Positions 44,320 through 54,712 of a stretch of 64,000 bases of DNA are shown here, one piece after another. Location of the stretch: assembly GCF_001424225.1 (NCBI RefSeq), contig NZ_LMOR01000004.1:956485-1020484 (forward strand), given 5' to 3'. Origin of the DNA: Microbacterium sp. Leaf151 (GTDB taxonomy: Bacteria; Actinomycetota; Actinomycetes; Actinomycetales; Microbacteriaceae). Below the pieces are notes generated by a model that was not told the origin of the DNA, did no database searches, and saw only the letters and a program-made list of their open reading frames with translations. Position numbers and translations under genes: made by a program. Each line of letters begins with the position of its first letter. The stretch's first letter is position 1.

Positions 44320-45867
44320 TCAGCCCTGAGCGCGACGGTTCGTGCGGGGGCTGCGTGAACCCACGACCATGCCGGTCGTCGGAGCGCCGGATGCCGAGCG
44401 ACCCGCGCCCTGCGGCCGACCCGCACCCGCGCCGGCACGCTGCGTGCCGCCCGCGCCCTGGCCGCGACCGGCGCCGGAGCGCTGGCCCTGACCACGGCCG
44501 CCCTGCGGCGCGTGACCGGCTGCGGCGGGAGCCTCGGCCGACTGGCCGCTACCACCGCGTCCGCGACGACGGCGTCCGCCGCCGGCCGACGCGGCATCCT
44601 GTCCCTGTGCACGCTCGGCGCGCTTGCGCTGGGCGTTGGCGCCCTGCGAGCGTCCGCCGCCCTGGGGCTGCTCGACGATCGGCTCGGGCTTGACGTAGGG
44701 CGCGACCTCGCCGACGAGAGCCACGACCTCGGGCGAGGTGGGGGTCACCGGCTGCGGCGCGGCCGAGATCTTGGCTTTGCGCAGGATGTCGAGGGTGTCG
44801 CGACGCTGCTCGGGCAGCATGATCGTCACGACGTCACCGGCCGTGCCCGCGCGGGCGGTACGGCCCGAACGGTGCAGGTACGCCTTGTGCTCGACGGGCG
44901 GGTCGACGTGCACGACGAGCTCGACGCCGTCGACGTGCACACCGCGCGCGGCGACGTCGGTGGCGACGAGCACCTTCGCCCGGCCGTCGCCGAAGGCGGC
45001 GAGGTTGCGGTCGCGCTGCGGCTGCGACAGGTTGCCGTGCAGATCGACCGAGGGGATGCCGGCGGCGGTCAGCGCCTTCGCCAGCTTCTTGGCCTGGTGC
45101 TTGGTGCGCATGAAGAGGATGCGCCGCGCGGTGCCCGACGCGAGCGTCTGCACGAGCTCCTTCTTCGCGTCGGCGTCGGCGGGGGCGAAGACGTGGTGGG
45201 TCATCGCGGCCACGTGCGAGTGAGCCTCGTCGACGGAGTGCAGGACCTCGTTGCGCAGGAACCGCTTGACGAGCTTGTCCACACCGTTGTCGAGCGTGGC
45301 CGAGAACAGCAGACGCTGACCGTCGGCGGGCGTACGGGCGAGCAGGCGCGTGACGCCGGGGAGGAAGCCGAGGTCGGCCATGTGGTCGGCCTCGTCGAGC
45401 ACGGTGATCTCGATATCGCCGAGGTTGGCGAACCCCTGGCTGATGAGGTCTTCGAGGCGGCCCGGGCAGGCGACGAGGATGTCGACGCCGGTGGCGAGCG
45501 CGTCGACCTGGCGCTTCTGGTTGATGCCGCCGTAGACGGTGGTCGTGGTGAGCTGGAAGGCCGCGGCGAGGGGCTTGATGACCTCGTCGATCTGGTTCGC
45601 CAGCTCACGGGTGGGGGCGAGCACGAGCGCGCGGGGCTTGCGCCCGCGACGGCGGTCGGTCTTCGCCGCGAGCCGCGCGACCAGCGGGATCGCGAAGGCG
45701 AGGGTCTTGCCCGAGCCGGTCTTTCCGCGGCCGAGCACGTCGCGTCCGGCGAGGGTGTCGGGCAGGGTGTCGGTCTGGATCGGGAAGGGCTCGTTCTTGC
45801 CCTGTGCGGCGAGAACGTCGACGAGGGGGGTGGGAACGCCGAGGTCGGCGAAAGTCTGAGACGTCAT
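44320..45867 (-). CDS. DEAD-box ATP-dependent RNA helicase
   Basis: A 515-residue RNA helicase. The core has the Q motif (FPIQTDTLP), Walker A GKTGSGKT, motif Ia PTRELANQ, GG and CPGR, the DEAD box VLDEADHM, SAT, and the C-terminal domain with ATDVAARGVH and HRSGRTARAG. The last 110 residues are a disordered RNA-binding tail of Gly, Gln, Arg and Ala (RGRGGSGQ, GGRGQGQR). It resembles the RhlE/DeaD groups, which remodel RNA during ribosome assembly and in the cold. AGGAG precedes the ATG at 45867. The leader contains a terminator-like hairpin about 110 bases before the start (see that entry). Confidence 0.93.
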   Translation of the reverse strand: MTSQTFADLGVPTPLVDVLAAQGKNEPFPIQTDTLPDTLAGRDVLGRGKTGSGKTLAFAIPLVARLAAKTDRRRGRKPRALVLAPTRELANQIDEVIKPLAAAFQLTTTTVYGGINQKRQVDALATGVDILVACPGRLEDLISQGFANLGDIEITVLDEADHMADLGFLPGVTRLLARTPADGQRLLFSATLDNGVDKLVKRFLRNEVLHSVDEAHSHVAAMTHHVFAPADADAKKELVQTLASGTARRILFMRTKHQAKKLAKALTAAGIPSVDLHGNLSQPQRDRNLAAFGDGRAKVLVATDVAARGVHVDGVELVVHVDPPVEHKAYLHRSGRTARAGTAGDVVTIMLPEQRRDTLDILRKAKISAAPQPVTPTSPEVVALVGEVAPYVKPEPIVEQPQGGGRSQGANAQRKRAERAQGQDAASAGGGRRRRGRGGSGQSAEAPAAAGHAPQGGRGQGQRSGAGRGQGAGGTQRAGAGAGRPQGAGRSASGAPTTGMVVGSRSPRTNRRAQG

Positions 45868-45977
45868 GAATACTCCTGCCGCGGCGCACGCGCGCACGGC
45901 GGTTCGGGATGCCGCGATGCTGCGGCTGCAATGGGCGAAGGCGCCAAATGGCGCATCCGTTCGCCGTGAAGGTCAAA

Positions 45978-45996
45978 GGCCCCAAAAGAGGGGGCC
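45978..45996 (-). promoter_or_regulatory. Terminator-like hairpin in the helicase leader
   Basis: Read on the minus strand, GGCCCC and GGGGCC enclose a seven-base loop and are followed by TTT. It lies about 110 bases upstream of the DEAD-box helicase ATG, with no gene between, so it could act as an attenuator or leader structure for that gene. A second small hairpin (GGCGCC-AAAT-GGCGC region near 45940) lies nearer the start. Confidence 0.4.
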
Positions 45997-46111
45997 GGTG
46001 CGTTCGACGACGCTGGGAGCGAGAGCTCCGCACACCAGTGTACCGGGTGAGCGGCGTATCTCCGTCGCACGGAGGATCCGCCGCCATCTCGCCCCTCGTA
46101 GCCTCGAGATC

Positions 46112-46240
46112 ATGGATATCGCATCGATGATCATGGGCGCATCCATCGCCTCCATCGCCTGGATCGCGTTCTACCCATTCGCGCAGATGCGCCGCCTGAA
46201 AGAACTCGAGGCCCGGCATCAGGCGAGCGCTGAGGACTGA
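46112..46240 (+). CDS. Small single-span membrane protein
   Basis: A 42-residue protein: one hydrophobic helix (MIMGASIASIAWIAFYPFA) followed by a charged tail (QMRRLKELEARHQ). TAGCCT lies seven bases before the ATG, the leaderless pattern used by other genes here, which is the main support for it being real. It converges with tag, ending nine bases before the tag stop codon. No family is recognised. Confidence 0.55.
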   Translation: MDIASMIMGASIASIAWIAFYPFAQMRRLKELEARHQASAED

Positions 46241-46249
46241 GCTACGCGC

Positions 46250-46822
46250 TCAGCCCACTGCGCGCCAACACCCCGCGACGTGATCGTCGACCATGCCCGA
46301 GGACTGCATGAGGGCGTACATCGTGGTCGGACCGACGAAACGGAATCCTCGGCGACGCAGCTCTTTGCTCATCGCGATCGACTCCTGCGTCACCGCCGGC
46401 ACCTCGGCGAACGTCGTCGGCGGTGCATGCCGGACGGGCGCGAAGGACCACATCAGCTCGTCGAACTCGCCCTCGGCCATGTCGGCCACGATTCCGGCGT
46501 TGCCGATCACGGCCTCGATCTTGCCGCGATGGCGGATGATTCCGGCATCCTGGAGCAACCGCTCGATGTCATCGGGACCGAAAGCCGCCACGAGTGACGG
46601 CTCGAAGCCGTGGAAGACCTGACGGAAGCGCGGACGCTTGCGCAGGATCGTGATCCAGGCCAAGCCCGCCTGAAAGCCCTCGAGGCTGAGCTTCTCGAAG
46701 AGGGGACGGTCACCGCGCAGCGTCGTGCCCCACTCTTCGTCGTGGTAGCGCTGATACTCGGCGTCGCCGCCCGCCCAGGCGCAGCGGATCACTCCGTCGG
46801 CCCCGGTCAGCAGATCACTCAT
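46250..46822 (-). CDS. tag: DNA-3-methyladenine glycosylase I
   Basis: A 190-residue base-excision repair enzyme that removes 3-methyladenine from alkylated DNA. The family start CAWAGGDAEYQRYHDEEWG, the substrate-pocket region FEKLSLEGFQAGLAWITILRKR, and the C-terminal FRFVGPTTMYALMQSSGMVDDH are all present. The zinc ligands of Tag (N-terminal Cys-His and C-terminal His-Cys) are matched by C and H near the start and DHVAGC at the end. TACTCT six bases before the ATG supports the start at 46822. Confidence 0.95.
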   Translation of the reverse strand: MSDLLTGADGVIRCAWAGGDAEYQRYHDEEWGTTLRGDRPLFEKLSLEGFQAGLAWITILRKRPRFRQVFHGFEPSLVAAFGPDDIERLLQDAGIIRHRGKIEAVIGNAGIVADMAEGEFDELMWSFAPVRHAPPTTFAEVPAVTQESIAMSKELRRRGFRFVGPTTMYALMQSSGMVDDHVAGCWRAVG

Positions 46823-46883
46823 GCCCTCAGAGTAGGACGGACGTCCGACACCCCGCGAAGAGCACTTCCCCACAGGCGATCCC

Positions 46884-46942
46884 GCGAGACCAGGGCCGAA
46901 GCATCCCCTGAGGGCCTGTCCTCGAACGATCTCCTGCTCTCG
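46884..46942. repeat. 59-bp dispersed element, copy 2
   Basis: It starts GCGAGACCAGGG and ends in a 28-base block (CCTGTCCTCGAACGATC...) that differs from copy 1 (27433-27491) at three positions. Total length and internal spacing (31 bases between blocks) are identical in the two copies, while the middle differs. Confidence 0.65.
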
Positions 46943-46955
46943 CAGGGCTGCCCGA

Positions 46956-46994
46956 GAAGACCGCCCCGCGTCGAGAGGACGCGGGGCGGTCTTC
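46956..46994 (-). terminator. 17-bp perfect hairpin terminator
   Basis: GAAGACCGCCCCGCGTC (46956-46972) pairs perfectly with 46978-46994 around a five-base loop, 13 bases beyond the stop of the acyl-CoA dehydrogenase gene. Confidence 0.85.
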
Positions 46995-47007
46995 GTGCGA
47001 CGGCAGA

Positions 47008-49110
47008 TCAGCGCGCGGGCTTCTTCTCCGGCACGGGAGCGTTCCCGGATGCCGCCAACTCGGCGTAGTAGGCCGCGGCCTCGTTCTGCCGGTCGTCCTC
47101 GACGCCGGTCGCGATGGACGCCCGGACGTGCTCGGGGCCGTAGCCGAAGGCATCCACGAGATCCTGGGCGTGCGGGCGCAGCCGCGCGCAGAGACGGTCG
47201 ATGTAGCTCGAGACGGCGGACCCGCGCTGCATCGAGAGTCGCCCGTTGATGAGGTGCCACGCGAGGTGCTTCTCGATCAGCTGCAGGCCGAAGAGGTCGC
47301 GCAACCAGGTCAGCACCCGCAGGGTGTCGGGGTCGTCGATGCGATTGATGGCGTCGGTGAACGCCTCCCACTGGAGCAGCTCGCCGTGAGCCCGGGCAGC
47401 TTCGATGAGCTCCGACTGGTTCTCGTTGAACAGTGCCGCGGCGTCGTCACGCGAGAGCCGGGATGCCGGACGCAGGCGCCCCGCGATGTCGGCCACCATC
47501 TGCTGCACGCGGCCCGCCAGCAGGTCGTGCTGCTGCTCGGCGCGGAGCCCCTTCTCGACCGAGCGGGCGGTGGACCCGAAATCGCTGACGGCCTGCCCGA
47601 GCTGACGCATCCCGGCACCGTGGAAGAGCTTGCCGGCGGTCTGGCCCACGGCAAAGGCGGCGAGCTGCTTGGCATCCTTGCCCTTGAACTGGCGGGCGTA
47701 ATCGGCGAGCAGGCGCTTGCCCACGAGCTGGAGCAGGACGTTGTTGTCGCCTTCGAAGGTGACGAAGATGTCGAGGTCGGCGCGGAGCCCCACGAGGCGG
47801 TTCTCGAACAGGAAGCCCTGCCCGCCGCACGCCTCGCGCGACTCCTGCAGCGTGTCGAGCGCGTGCCAGGTCGACAGGGGCTTGAGGGCGGCGGCGAGGG
47901 TCTCGAGGTCTTCACGATCGGCGTCGGTGTCGAGGGCGCCGCTGAAGACGCCGTCGAACTTCTGCAGGAACTCGTCGTGCGCGAAGATCTCGGCGTAGGT
48001 CGTCGCCAGGCGCGGCAGCAGGCGACGCTGGTGCTTGCCGTAGTCGAGCAGGGTGACCTCGGGGGTGCCGCTGCCCGAGTCGAACTGCCGGCGCTGGTTG
48101 CCGTAGGTGATCGCGATGATCAGGCCGATGGCCGAGGCCCACGCAGCCGCGCCGTCGAGTGACACACGACCCTGCACGAGGGTGCCGAGCATCGTGAAGA
48201 ACCGGCGACCCGGGCTGGGGATGTCGCTGGAGTACGTGCCGTCGGCGGCGACGTCGCCGTAGCGGTTCAGCAGGTTGGTGCGCGGGACGCGCACGTGATC
48301 GAAGTGCAGACGGCCGTTATCGATGCCGTTGAGCCCGCCTTTGAGGCCGTCGTCTTCTCCGCCGATGCCGGGCAGGAAATCGCCGTTCTCGTCGCGCAAC
48401 GGCACGTAGAAGCAGTGCACGCCGTGATTGACACCGTCGGTGATCAGCTGGGCGAACACCGTTGCGGCCTTGCCGTGCAGGGCGGCGTTGCCGAGGTAGT
48501 CCTTCCACGCGCCGCGGAAGGGCGTGTGGATGACGAACTCCTCTGCGGCGGGGTCGTACGTGGCGGTCGTGCCGATCGCCGAGACGTCGGAGCCGTGTCC
48601 GGTCTCGGTCATGGCGAACGCGCCGGGGATGTCGAGGCTCATGATGCCGGGTAGCCACTTCTCGTGGTGTTCGGCCGTGCCCAGCTGCAAAACCGCCGAG
48701 CCGAAGAGGCCCCACTGGACACCCGACTTGATCTGCAGGCTGGGGTCGGCGGCGACGAGCTCCTCGAAGCCGGCGATGTTGGCGCCGTTGTCGTCCTCGC
48801 CGCCGAAGCGCTTCGGGAAGGCGCGATGCACGGCCTTGTTCTGCACGAGCAGATGCAGCTGACTCAGGGTGCGCTCGCGGTGCGCGTCCATGCCGAGGCT
48901 GTCGTCGCGCCACAGCGCGGGGTCCTTGATCATCTCGCGCGCCGCGCGGCGCGTGTCGGCCCACGTTCCGAGCAGCAGATCGGTGACCCGTTCGGTATCG
49001 ATGCGGGCTTCCGCGGCCTCGGCGGCGGTGTGCGCCGCGGTGGGCGCACCTCCGACGGGCGTACGCGTGCTCGTGGCGGGCGTGGTGGGACGGACGGCGG
49101 CGTCGGTCAT
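47008..49110 (-). CDS. Acyl-CoA dehydrogenase/oxidase family protein (long form)
   Basis: A 700-residue FAD enzyme. The middle domain has the flavin-binding AMTETGHGSDVSAIGTTATYD, typical of acyl-CoA oxidases and related dehydrogenases. The C-terminal helical part has QESREACGGQGFLFENRLVGLRADLDIFVTFEGDNNVLLQLVGK, the acyl-CoA oxidase signature. At 700 residues it is much longer than ordinary acyl-CoA dehydrogenases (380-400) and matches the ACOX-like class. It probably oxidises acyl-CoA in fatty-acid degradation; whether the electron acceptor is oxygen or ETF cannot be read from sequence. GAGGTG precedes the ATG at 49110. No other beta-oxidation gene is adjacent. Confidence 0.9.
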   Translation of the reverse strand: MTDAAVRPTTPATSTRTPVGGAPTAAHTAAEAAEARIDTERVTDLLLGTWADTRRAAREMIKDPALWRDDSLGMDAHRERTLSQLHLLVQNKAVHRAFPKRFGGEDDNGANIAGFEELVAADPSLQIKSGVQWGLFGSAVLQLGTAEHHEKWLPGIMSLDIPGAFAMTETGHGSDVSAIGTTATYDPAAEEFVIHTPFRGAWKDYLGNAALHGKAATVFAQLITDGVNHGVHCFYVPLRDENGDFLPGIGGEDDGLKGGLNGIDNGRLHFDHVRVPRTNLLNRYGDVAADGTYSSDIPSPGRRFFTMLGTLVQGRVSLDGAAAWASAIGLIIAITYGNQRRQFDSGSGTPEVTLLDYGKHQRRLLPRLATTYAEIFAHDEFLQKFDGVFSGALDTDADREDLETLAAALKPLSTWHALDTLQESREACGGQGFLFENRLVGLRADLDIFVTFEGDNNVLLQLVGKRLLADYARQFKGKDAKQLAAFAVGQTAGKLFHGAGMRQLGQAVSDFGSTARSVEKGLRAEQQHDLLAGRVQQMVADIAGRLRPASRLSRDDAAALFNENQSELIEAARAHGELLQWEAFTDAINRIDDPDTLRVLTWLRDLFGLQLIEKHLAWHLINGRLSMQRGSAVSSYIDRLCARLRPHAQDLVDAFGYGPEHVRASIATGVEDDRQNEAAAYYAELAASGNAPVPEKKPAR

Positions 49111-49481
49111 TCTCGGCACCTCTCGACGGGGCTCAGGGATGCCAATAACGGTAGGTGTTCGACAACGTCCCGGCAATCATTGTGTGGATGCGCGACAAGC
49201 ATGCCGGGTGGCGGACCGCGGGGTCGTTGTGGATGGTCAACATTCCCGGGAGCGCGCCGGGCGGGCGGGTGATCGCCGGTGCGGAACGGGATGCGACGGG
49301 CGGGCGCCGGTTTCGTGCGGCTCGGCCGCGATGGGGGGCCGCGACGGGTACGGCGCGAGGGTCATGACGAGGGGTCGCGCGCAGTGGGAACGTCGGGCAC
49401 GCCGGCGGGAGCGCGACGCACCCATGCTCGCCCCAACCATGTCGCGGCGCGAGTTCCCCCGTCAGTTCGCGGCGAGCACCG
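49111..49481. other. 370-base spacer between the acyl-CoA dehydrogenase gene and recQ
   Basis: No convincing gene or terminator is seen. The right end holds a 20-base duplication touching the recQ stop codon. A 70-codon plus-strand frame at 49155 has no ribosome-binding site and an unlikely composition in its second half. Confidence 0.5.

Positions 49482-49500
<19 letters not shown>
49461..49500. repeat. 20-bp tandem duplication at the recQ 3' end
   Basis: GTCAGTTCGCGGCGAGCACC (49461-49480) is followed directly by the same 20 bases with one change (G to C) at 49481-49500. The second copy contains the recQ stop codon and last codons; the first copy carries a second, displaced stop. Confidence 0.85.
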
Positions 49501-51521
<2,021 letters not shown>

Positions 51522-51626
51522 CCCTCCACGGTAACCCCGGCCGCCGACACCGACCTCGACGTGGCATCCATCGGTGCGATCACCCGGCTGGGGAGGAGGG
51601 GCTCCAACTCCGCGCGAGGACGGGGA

Positions 51627-51821
51627 TCAGCCGATCACGCGTGAAATCGCCGACGCCGGCGTCACGCAGGCCGGATCGAGATCGACCCGCCGTGCGACGC
51701 ACTCGGCGCAGCGGACATAGCGGACTCGCCCCTCGCTCGTCGCGTGCACGGACTCGGTGAGCCAGGCGTGTTCGTGGAGGAGGGCGGGAGCAGCGGCCGG
51801 GAGCAGTCGAGGGGCGGTCAT
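51627..51821 (-). CDS. Small conserved Cys-rich protein
   Basis: A 64-residue protein with the central pattern HAWLTESVHATSEGRVRYVRCAEC, like short actinobacterial hypothetical proteins that hold a CxxC zinc-ribbon half. Another cysteine is in DPACVTP. No function known. It diverges from the CGNR gene; the two start codons are only 25 bases apart, so their promoters must overlap. The start MTAPRLL is taken as most natural; CACGCT lies six bases upstream, a weak form of the leaderless -10 pattern. Confidence 0.65.
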   Translation of the reverse strand: MTAPRLLPAAAPALLHEHAWLTESVHATSEGRVRYVRCAECVARRVDLDPACVTPASAISRVIG

Positions 51822-51846
51822 GACCTCAGCGTGATGTAATGCCGTT

Positions 51847-52362
51847 ATGCATCTCAACCCTTACGGGGAGTACGCCGCCCTCCTCGCGGCATCCCTCGCC
51901 AACGACTGGCCGCACGACCGCGCGGGCATCGAGGCGCGCACGATCGAGAAGGGGATGACGATGCGGTTCCCCGTGGCATCCGACGATCACATCGAAACCC
52001 GACGCGTCATCGACGAGTGGCTCCGAGTCGTGGACGCCACCGACCCCGACGAGCGCGCGCTCCTGCTCAACGCGCAGATGGCCGCGGTGACGGCGTACCC
52101 GCGCCTCACCGACCACGACGGCGAAGGATGGCACCTGCACTACCGCGACAGCGACGAAGCCCTCCCGCGCGTTCTCGCCGCCGTGATCTCCGTCGGCACC
52201 TCGCTGCACCTCGTCACCCGCGGAATGGAGCGCCTCGGCCGCTGCGCCGCCGACCCGTGCGCGAACGTGGTCGTCGACGTCACGCGCAACGGCCGGCAGC
52301 GCTACTGCTCGGTGCGGTGCGCGAATCGCGCCGCCGTCCGCCGGCATCGGGCGCGCGGCTGA
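51847..52362 (+). CDS. CGNR zinc-finger protein (probable transcription regulator)
   Basis: A 171-residue protein of the CGNR (ABATE plus zinc finger) family common in actinobacteria. The N-terminal region LASLANDWPHDR-like is the stress-induced ABATE-type domain. The C-terminal finger reads RCAADPCANVVVD, then RYCSVRCANRAAVRRHRAR; the family's CGNR is CANR here. The basic end supports nucleic-acid binding. It has no strong ribosome-binding site and starts 25 bases from the divergent small gene. Confidence 0.88.
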   Translation: MHLNPYGEYAALLAASLANDWPHDRAGIEARTIEKGMTMRFPVASDDHIETRRVIDEWLRVVDATDPDERALLLNAQMAAVTAYPRLTDHDGEGWHLHYRDSDEALPRVLAAVISVGTSLHLVTRGMERLGRCAADPCANVVVDVTRNGRQRYCSVRCANRAAVRRHRARG

Positions 52363-52739
52363 CGCGACCGGCCGGGCCCCCCGGCGCGACGGGCCGGGCG
52401 TCCCGGGCGCCGAGAAACGGCAGCCGCGCGAAGAAACGCGTCGTCGAGGCGTCAGCAGGCGACGGGCATCGACTCCCCGAGCCCGCTGCGCAAACGCGAT
52501 TCGTGCGCATAAACACGGTGACACCGCATTTATGCGCACGAACAGTGTTTATGCATACGCGCACCGCGGTTCATGCCTGCACGCCCGTGCCCGCGTTCAT
52601 GCGTGCGCACACCACGCCCCGCGTTTATGCATGCGCGGCCCGCGCCCCCAGCCCCCGCGCCCCCAGCGCCAGCAATGCACGCGCCGCCCCGCGCCCCGCG
52701 CCGGCGATCGACGCGCAGAGCCGCGCCATCAGCCGCCGC
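52363..52739. other. 377-base spacer with GTTTATGC repeat cluster
   Basis: Lies between two 3' ends (CGNR gene and the SSS symporter). It holds the repeat cluster at 52503-52635 and otherwise GC-rich low-complexity DNA (CCCCCAGCGCC-type runs). No gene or clear terminator is seen. Confidence 0.6.
52503..52635. repeat. Six degenerate GTTTATGC-type repeats
   Basis: Copies: GTGCGCATAAACACG (52503, inverted), GCATTTATGCGCAC (52526), GTGTTTATGCATACGCGC (52546), CGGTTCATGCCTGCACGC (52568), GCGTTCATGCGTGCGCAC (52593) and GCGTTTATGCATGCGCGG (52621). Consensus GCGTTYATGCRTGCGC. ATG positions are spaced 19, 22, 26 and 28 bases. The first two copies form an inverted repeat. Similar words occur at 390-458. 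Confidence 0.75.
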
Positions 52740-54194
52740 TCACGCGTCCGGCGTATGCAACCGCGCCAGATACCGCTCGACCCGCGTGGGTGCGCCGCCG
52801 CGGTCGAGCAGCGACACCGCGACGATGACGATCGTCGTCAACGGAATGGTCCACGCCGCCGGCTGAGTGACGATCACGGCCCACCCGCCCATGCCGCGCA
52901 GCGCGCCACCGGCCAGGAGCGCGGCGCCGCACGACACGGCTCCGACCACCATGCCCGCGACCGCGCCTCGCGCGGTGAGCCGCGGCCACCACACGCCCAG
53001 AAGCAGCACCGGCGACAGCGTCGACGCCGCGAACACGAACACCAGGCCGACGCTCGCGACGAGCCCCGCGGGTTCGGTCAGGAGCGCGACGGCGAGCGGC
53101 ACGGCCGTGCACACCACCGCCGAGAGCCGGAAGGAGCGCACCCCGCCCCCGAAGACGTCTTGACTCACGACCCCGGCGAGCGAGACGACGATCCCCGACG
53201 ACGTTGCGAGGAACGCGGCGAAGGCCCCCGCCACCAGCAGCGACGTGAGCAGCTCCCCCACCAGGCCCGGGAACACCCGCGACGGGAGGGCGAGCACGAC
53301 GGTGTCGGCGACGCCGGGGGCGGCGAGGTCGGGGGCGACGACGCGCGCGATCAGTCCCATCGTCGACGACACCGCGTAGAAGGCGCCGATGAGCACGATG
53401 ACGACCACGGTGGTCCGCCGGGCCGACGCGCCGTTCGGACTCGTGTAGAACCGCACGAGCACGTGCGGCAGGCCGATCGTGCCGAGCAGCAGGGCCAACA
53501 GCAGCGAGACGGTGGCATAGGCGTCGATCGCGCCCGGCCCGCTCTCGGCGGGGAACACGCGCGCGGTGTCGATGTCGACGCCACCGCCCGACAGCGCCAC
53601 GAGCAGGAACACCGCCGGCACGAGCAGTGCGGTGAGCTTCAGCCAGTACTGGAACGCCTGCACCGCGGTGATCGCGCGCATGCCGCCCGCCGCGACGATG
53701 CCGGCGACCAGCACCGCCACGAGCACACCGCCCGTCCACCGCGGCACGTCGGCCACGACGCCGAGGGCGAGCGATGCCCCGTGCAACTGCGGCACGATGT
53801 ACAACCAGCCGATCACGAGCACGACGACACTGGTCACCCCGCGCACCGCGCGCGACTCCAGCCGAGCCTCGACGAAGTCGGGGATCGTGTACGCCCCGCT
53901 CCGGCGGAGCGGAGCGGCCACGAACAGCAGCACCAGCAGATAACCGGCCGCGTACCCGATGGGGAACCAGAACCCCTCCGCCCCCGACAGCAGCACGAGT
54001 CCCGCAAGGCCGAGGAAGGTGCCCGCTGAGAGATACTCCCCGCTGATCGCGGAGGCGTTCCACACGCTCCCCACGCTGCGGGACGCGACGAAGAAGTCGC
54101 TACGGGTGCGAGAGGAGCGGATGCCGGCGAATCCGAGCACCGCGGTGGTCACCACGAGCAGCCCCACCGCGGCGAGGTCGAACACGGGGTTCAC
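52740..54194 (-). CDS. Sodium:solute symporter (acetate/monocarboxylate type)
   Basis: A 484-residue SSS-family transporter with about 13 membrane helices. The ActP/MctC-like features are FFVASRSVGSVWNASAISGEYLSAGTFLGLAG near the N-terminus, the SSS signature region GLPHVLVRFYTSPNGASARR, and FAAFLATSSGIVVSLAGVVSQD. Relatives import acetate, pyruvate or propionate with sodium or protons. The GTG start overlaps the stop of the small upstream gene (GTGA). The adjacent genes point to a monocarboxylate role; the substrate is inferred. Confidence 0.9.
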   Translation of the reverse strand: MNPVFDLAAVGLLVVTTAVLGFAGIRSSRTRSDFFVASRSVGSVWNASAISGEYLSAGTFLGLAGLVLLSGAEGFWFPIGYAAGYLLVLLFVAAPLRRSGAYTIPDFVEARLESRAVRGVTSVVVLVIGWLYIVPQLHGASLALGVVADVPRWTGGVLVAVLVAGIVAAGGMRAITAVQAFQYWLKLTALLVPAVFLLVALSGGGVDIDTARVFPAESGPGAIDAYATVSLLLALLLGTIGLPHVLVRFYTSPNGASARRTTVVVIVLIGAFYAVSSTMGLIARVVAPDLAAPGVADTVVLALPSRVFPGLVGELLTSLLVAGAFAAFLATSSGIVVSLAGVVSQDVFGGGVRSFRLSAVVCTAVPLAVALLTEPAGLVASVGLVFVFAASTLSPVLLLGVWWPRLTARGAVAGMVVGAVSCGAALLAGGALRGMGGWAVIVTQPAAWTIPLTTIVIVAVSLLDRGGAPTRVERYLARLHTPDA

Positions 54195-54583
54195 GCGGGA
54201 TCCTCGGGTTCGGCGAGTTGCCGGTACCGGCGCTCGTTGCGGGCGGCGGCGCGGGCGTAGATGAGGGCGAAGACGAGGATCAGCGGATAGAACCCGTAGG
54301 CGTGCAGCAGCCACGACAGGGGCACCGACCACACCGCGGGATCACCGAGCGTCGGCAGCGCCGCGATCACCCCGGCGAGCGCTGCGGCGACGACGACGAA
54401 CGCCGCGACGCACCCGAGGGCGAGACGCAGCTGGGCGCGCACCAGCCCGCGCGAGAAGACGTCGTCCGCCTCGTCGGCCACGCGGCCGGGCAGCGCGAAG
54501 CCGCGCGTCGCCGGCCGCGACACCCGGCCCGCGGTGGATGCCGTGACCCGCACGCGCGGAAGGGGGCGCGGATCGTCGGTCAT
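54191..54583 (-). CDS. Small membrane partner of the SSS symporter
   Basis: A 130-residue protein: a disordered basic N-terminus of about 45 residues, two membrane helices (about 56-78 and 90-112, LHAYGFYPLILVFALIYARA), then an Arg/Glu-rich tail. Its position directly before an ActP-like symporter and its two-helix layout match the DUF485/DUF4212-like small subunits that accompany these transporters, although the sequence match is not certain. Its stop overlaps the symporter start (GTGA), so the two are likely made together. Confidence 0.75.
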   Translation of the reverse strand: MTDDPRPLPRVRVTASTAGRVSRPATRGFALPGRVADEADDVFSRGLVRAQLRLALGCVAAFVVVAAALAGVIAALPTLGDPAVWSVPLSWLLHAYGFYPLILVFALIYARAAARNERRYRQLAEPEDPA

Positions 54584-54712
54584 GGCATCCCATCGTGGCA
54601 TCCGGGATCGTCCGCGTCGACGGGACGACGCACGGACCGATGGCGTGGCCGTGTATACGGCGAAGCGCTCGTCCCGCGCGCATTCCCCGAAGTCAGCGAC
54701 CTGAGGAGGGCG

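Noticed and set aside
49155..49367. Possible 70-codon gene upstream of recQ's end
   Set aside because: No ribosome-binding site or leaderless -10 element, and the second half is Arg/Ala/Gly-rich in a typical non-coding way.
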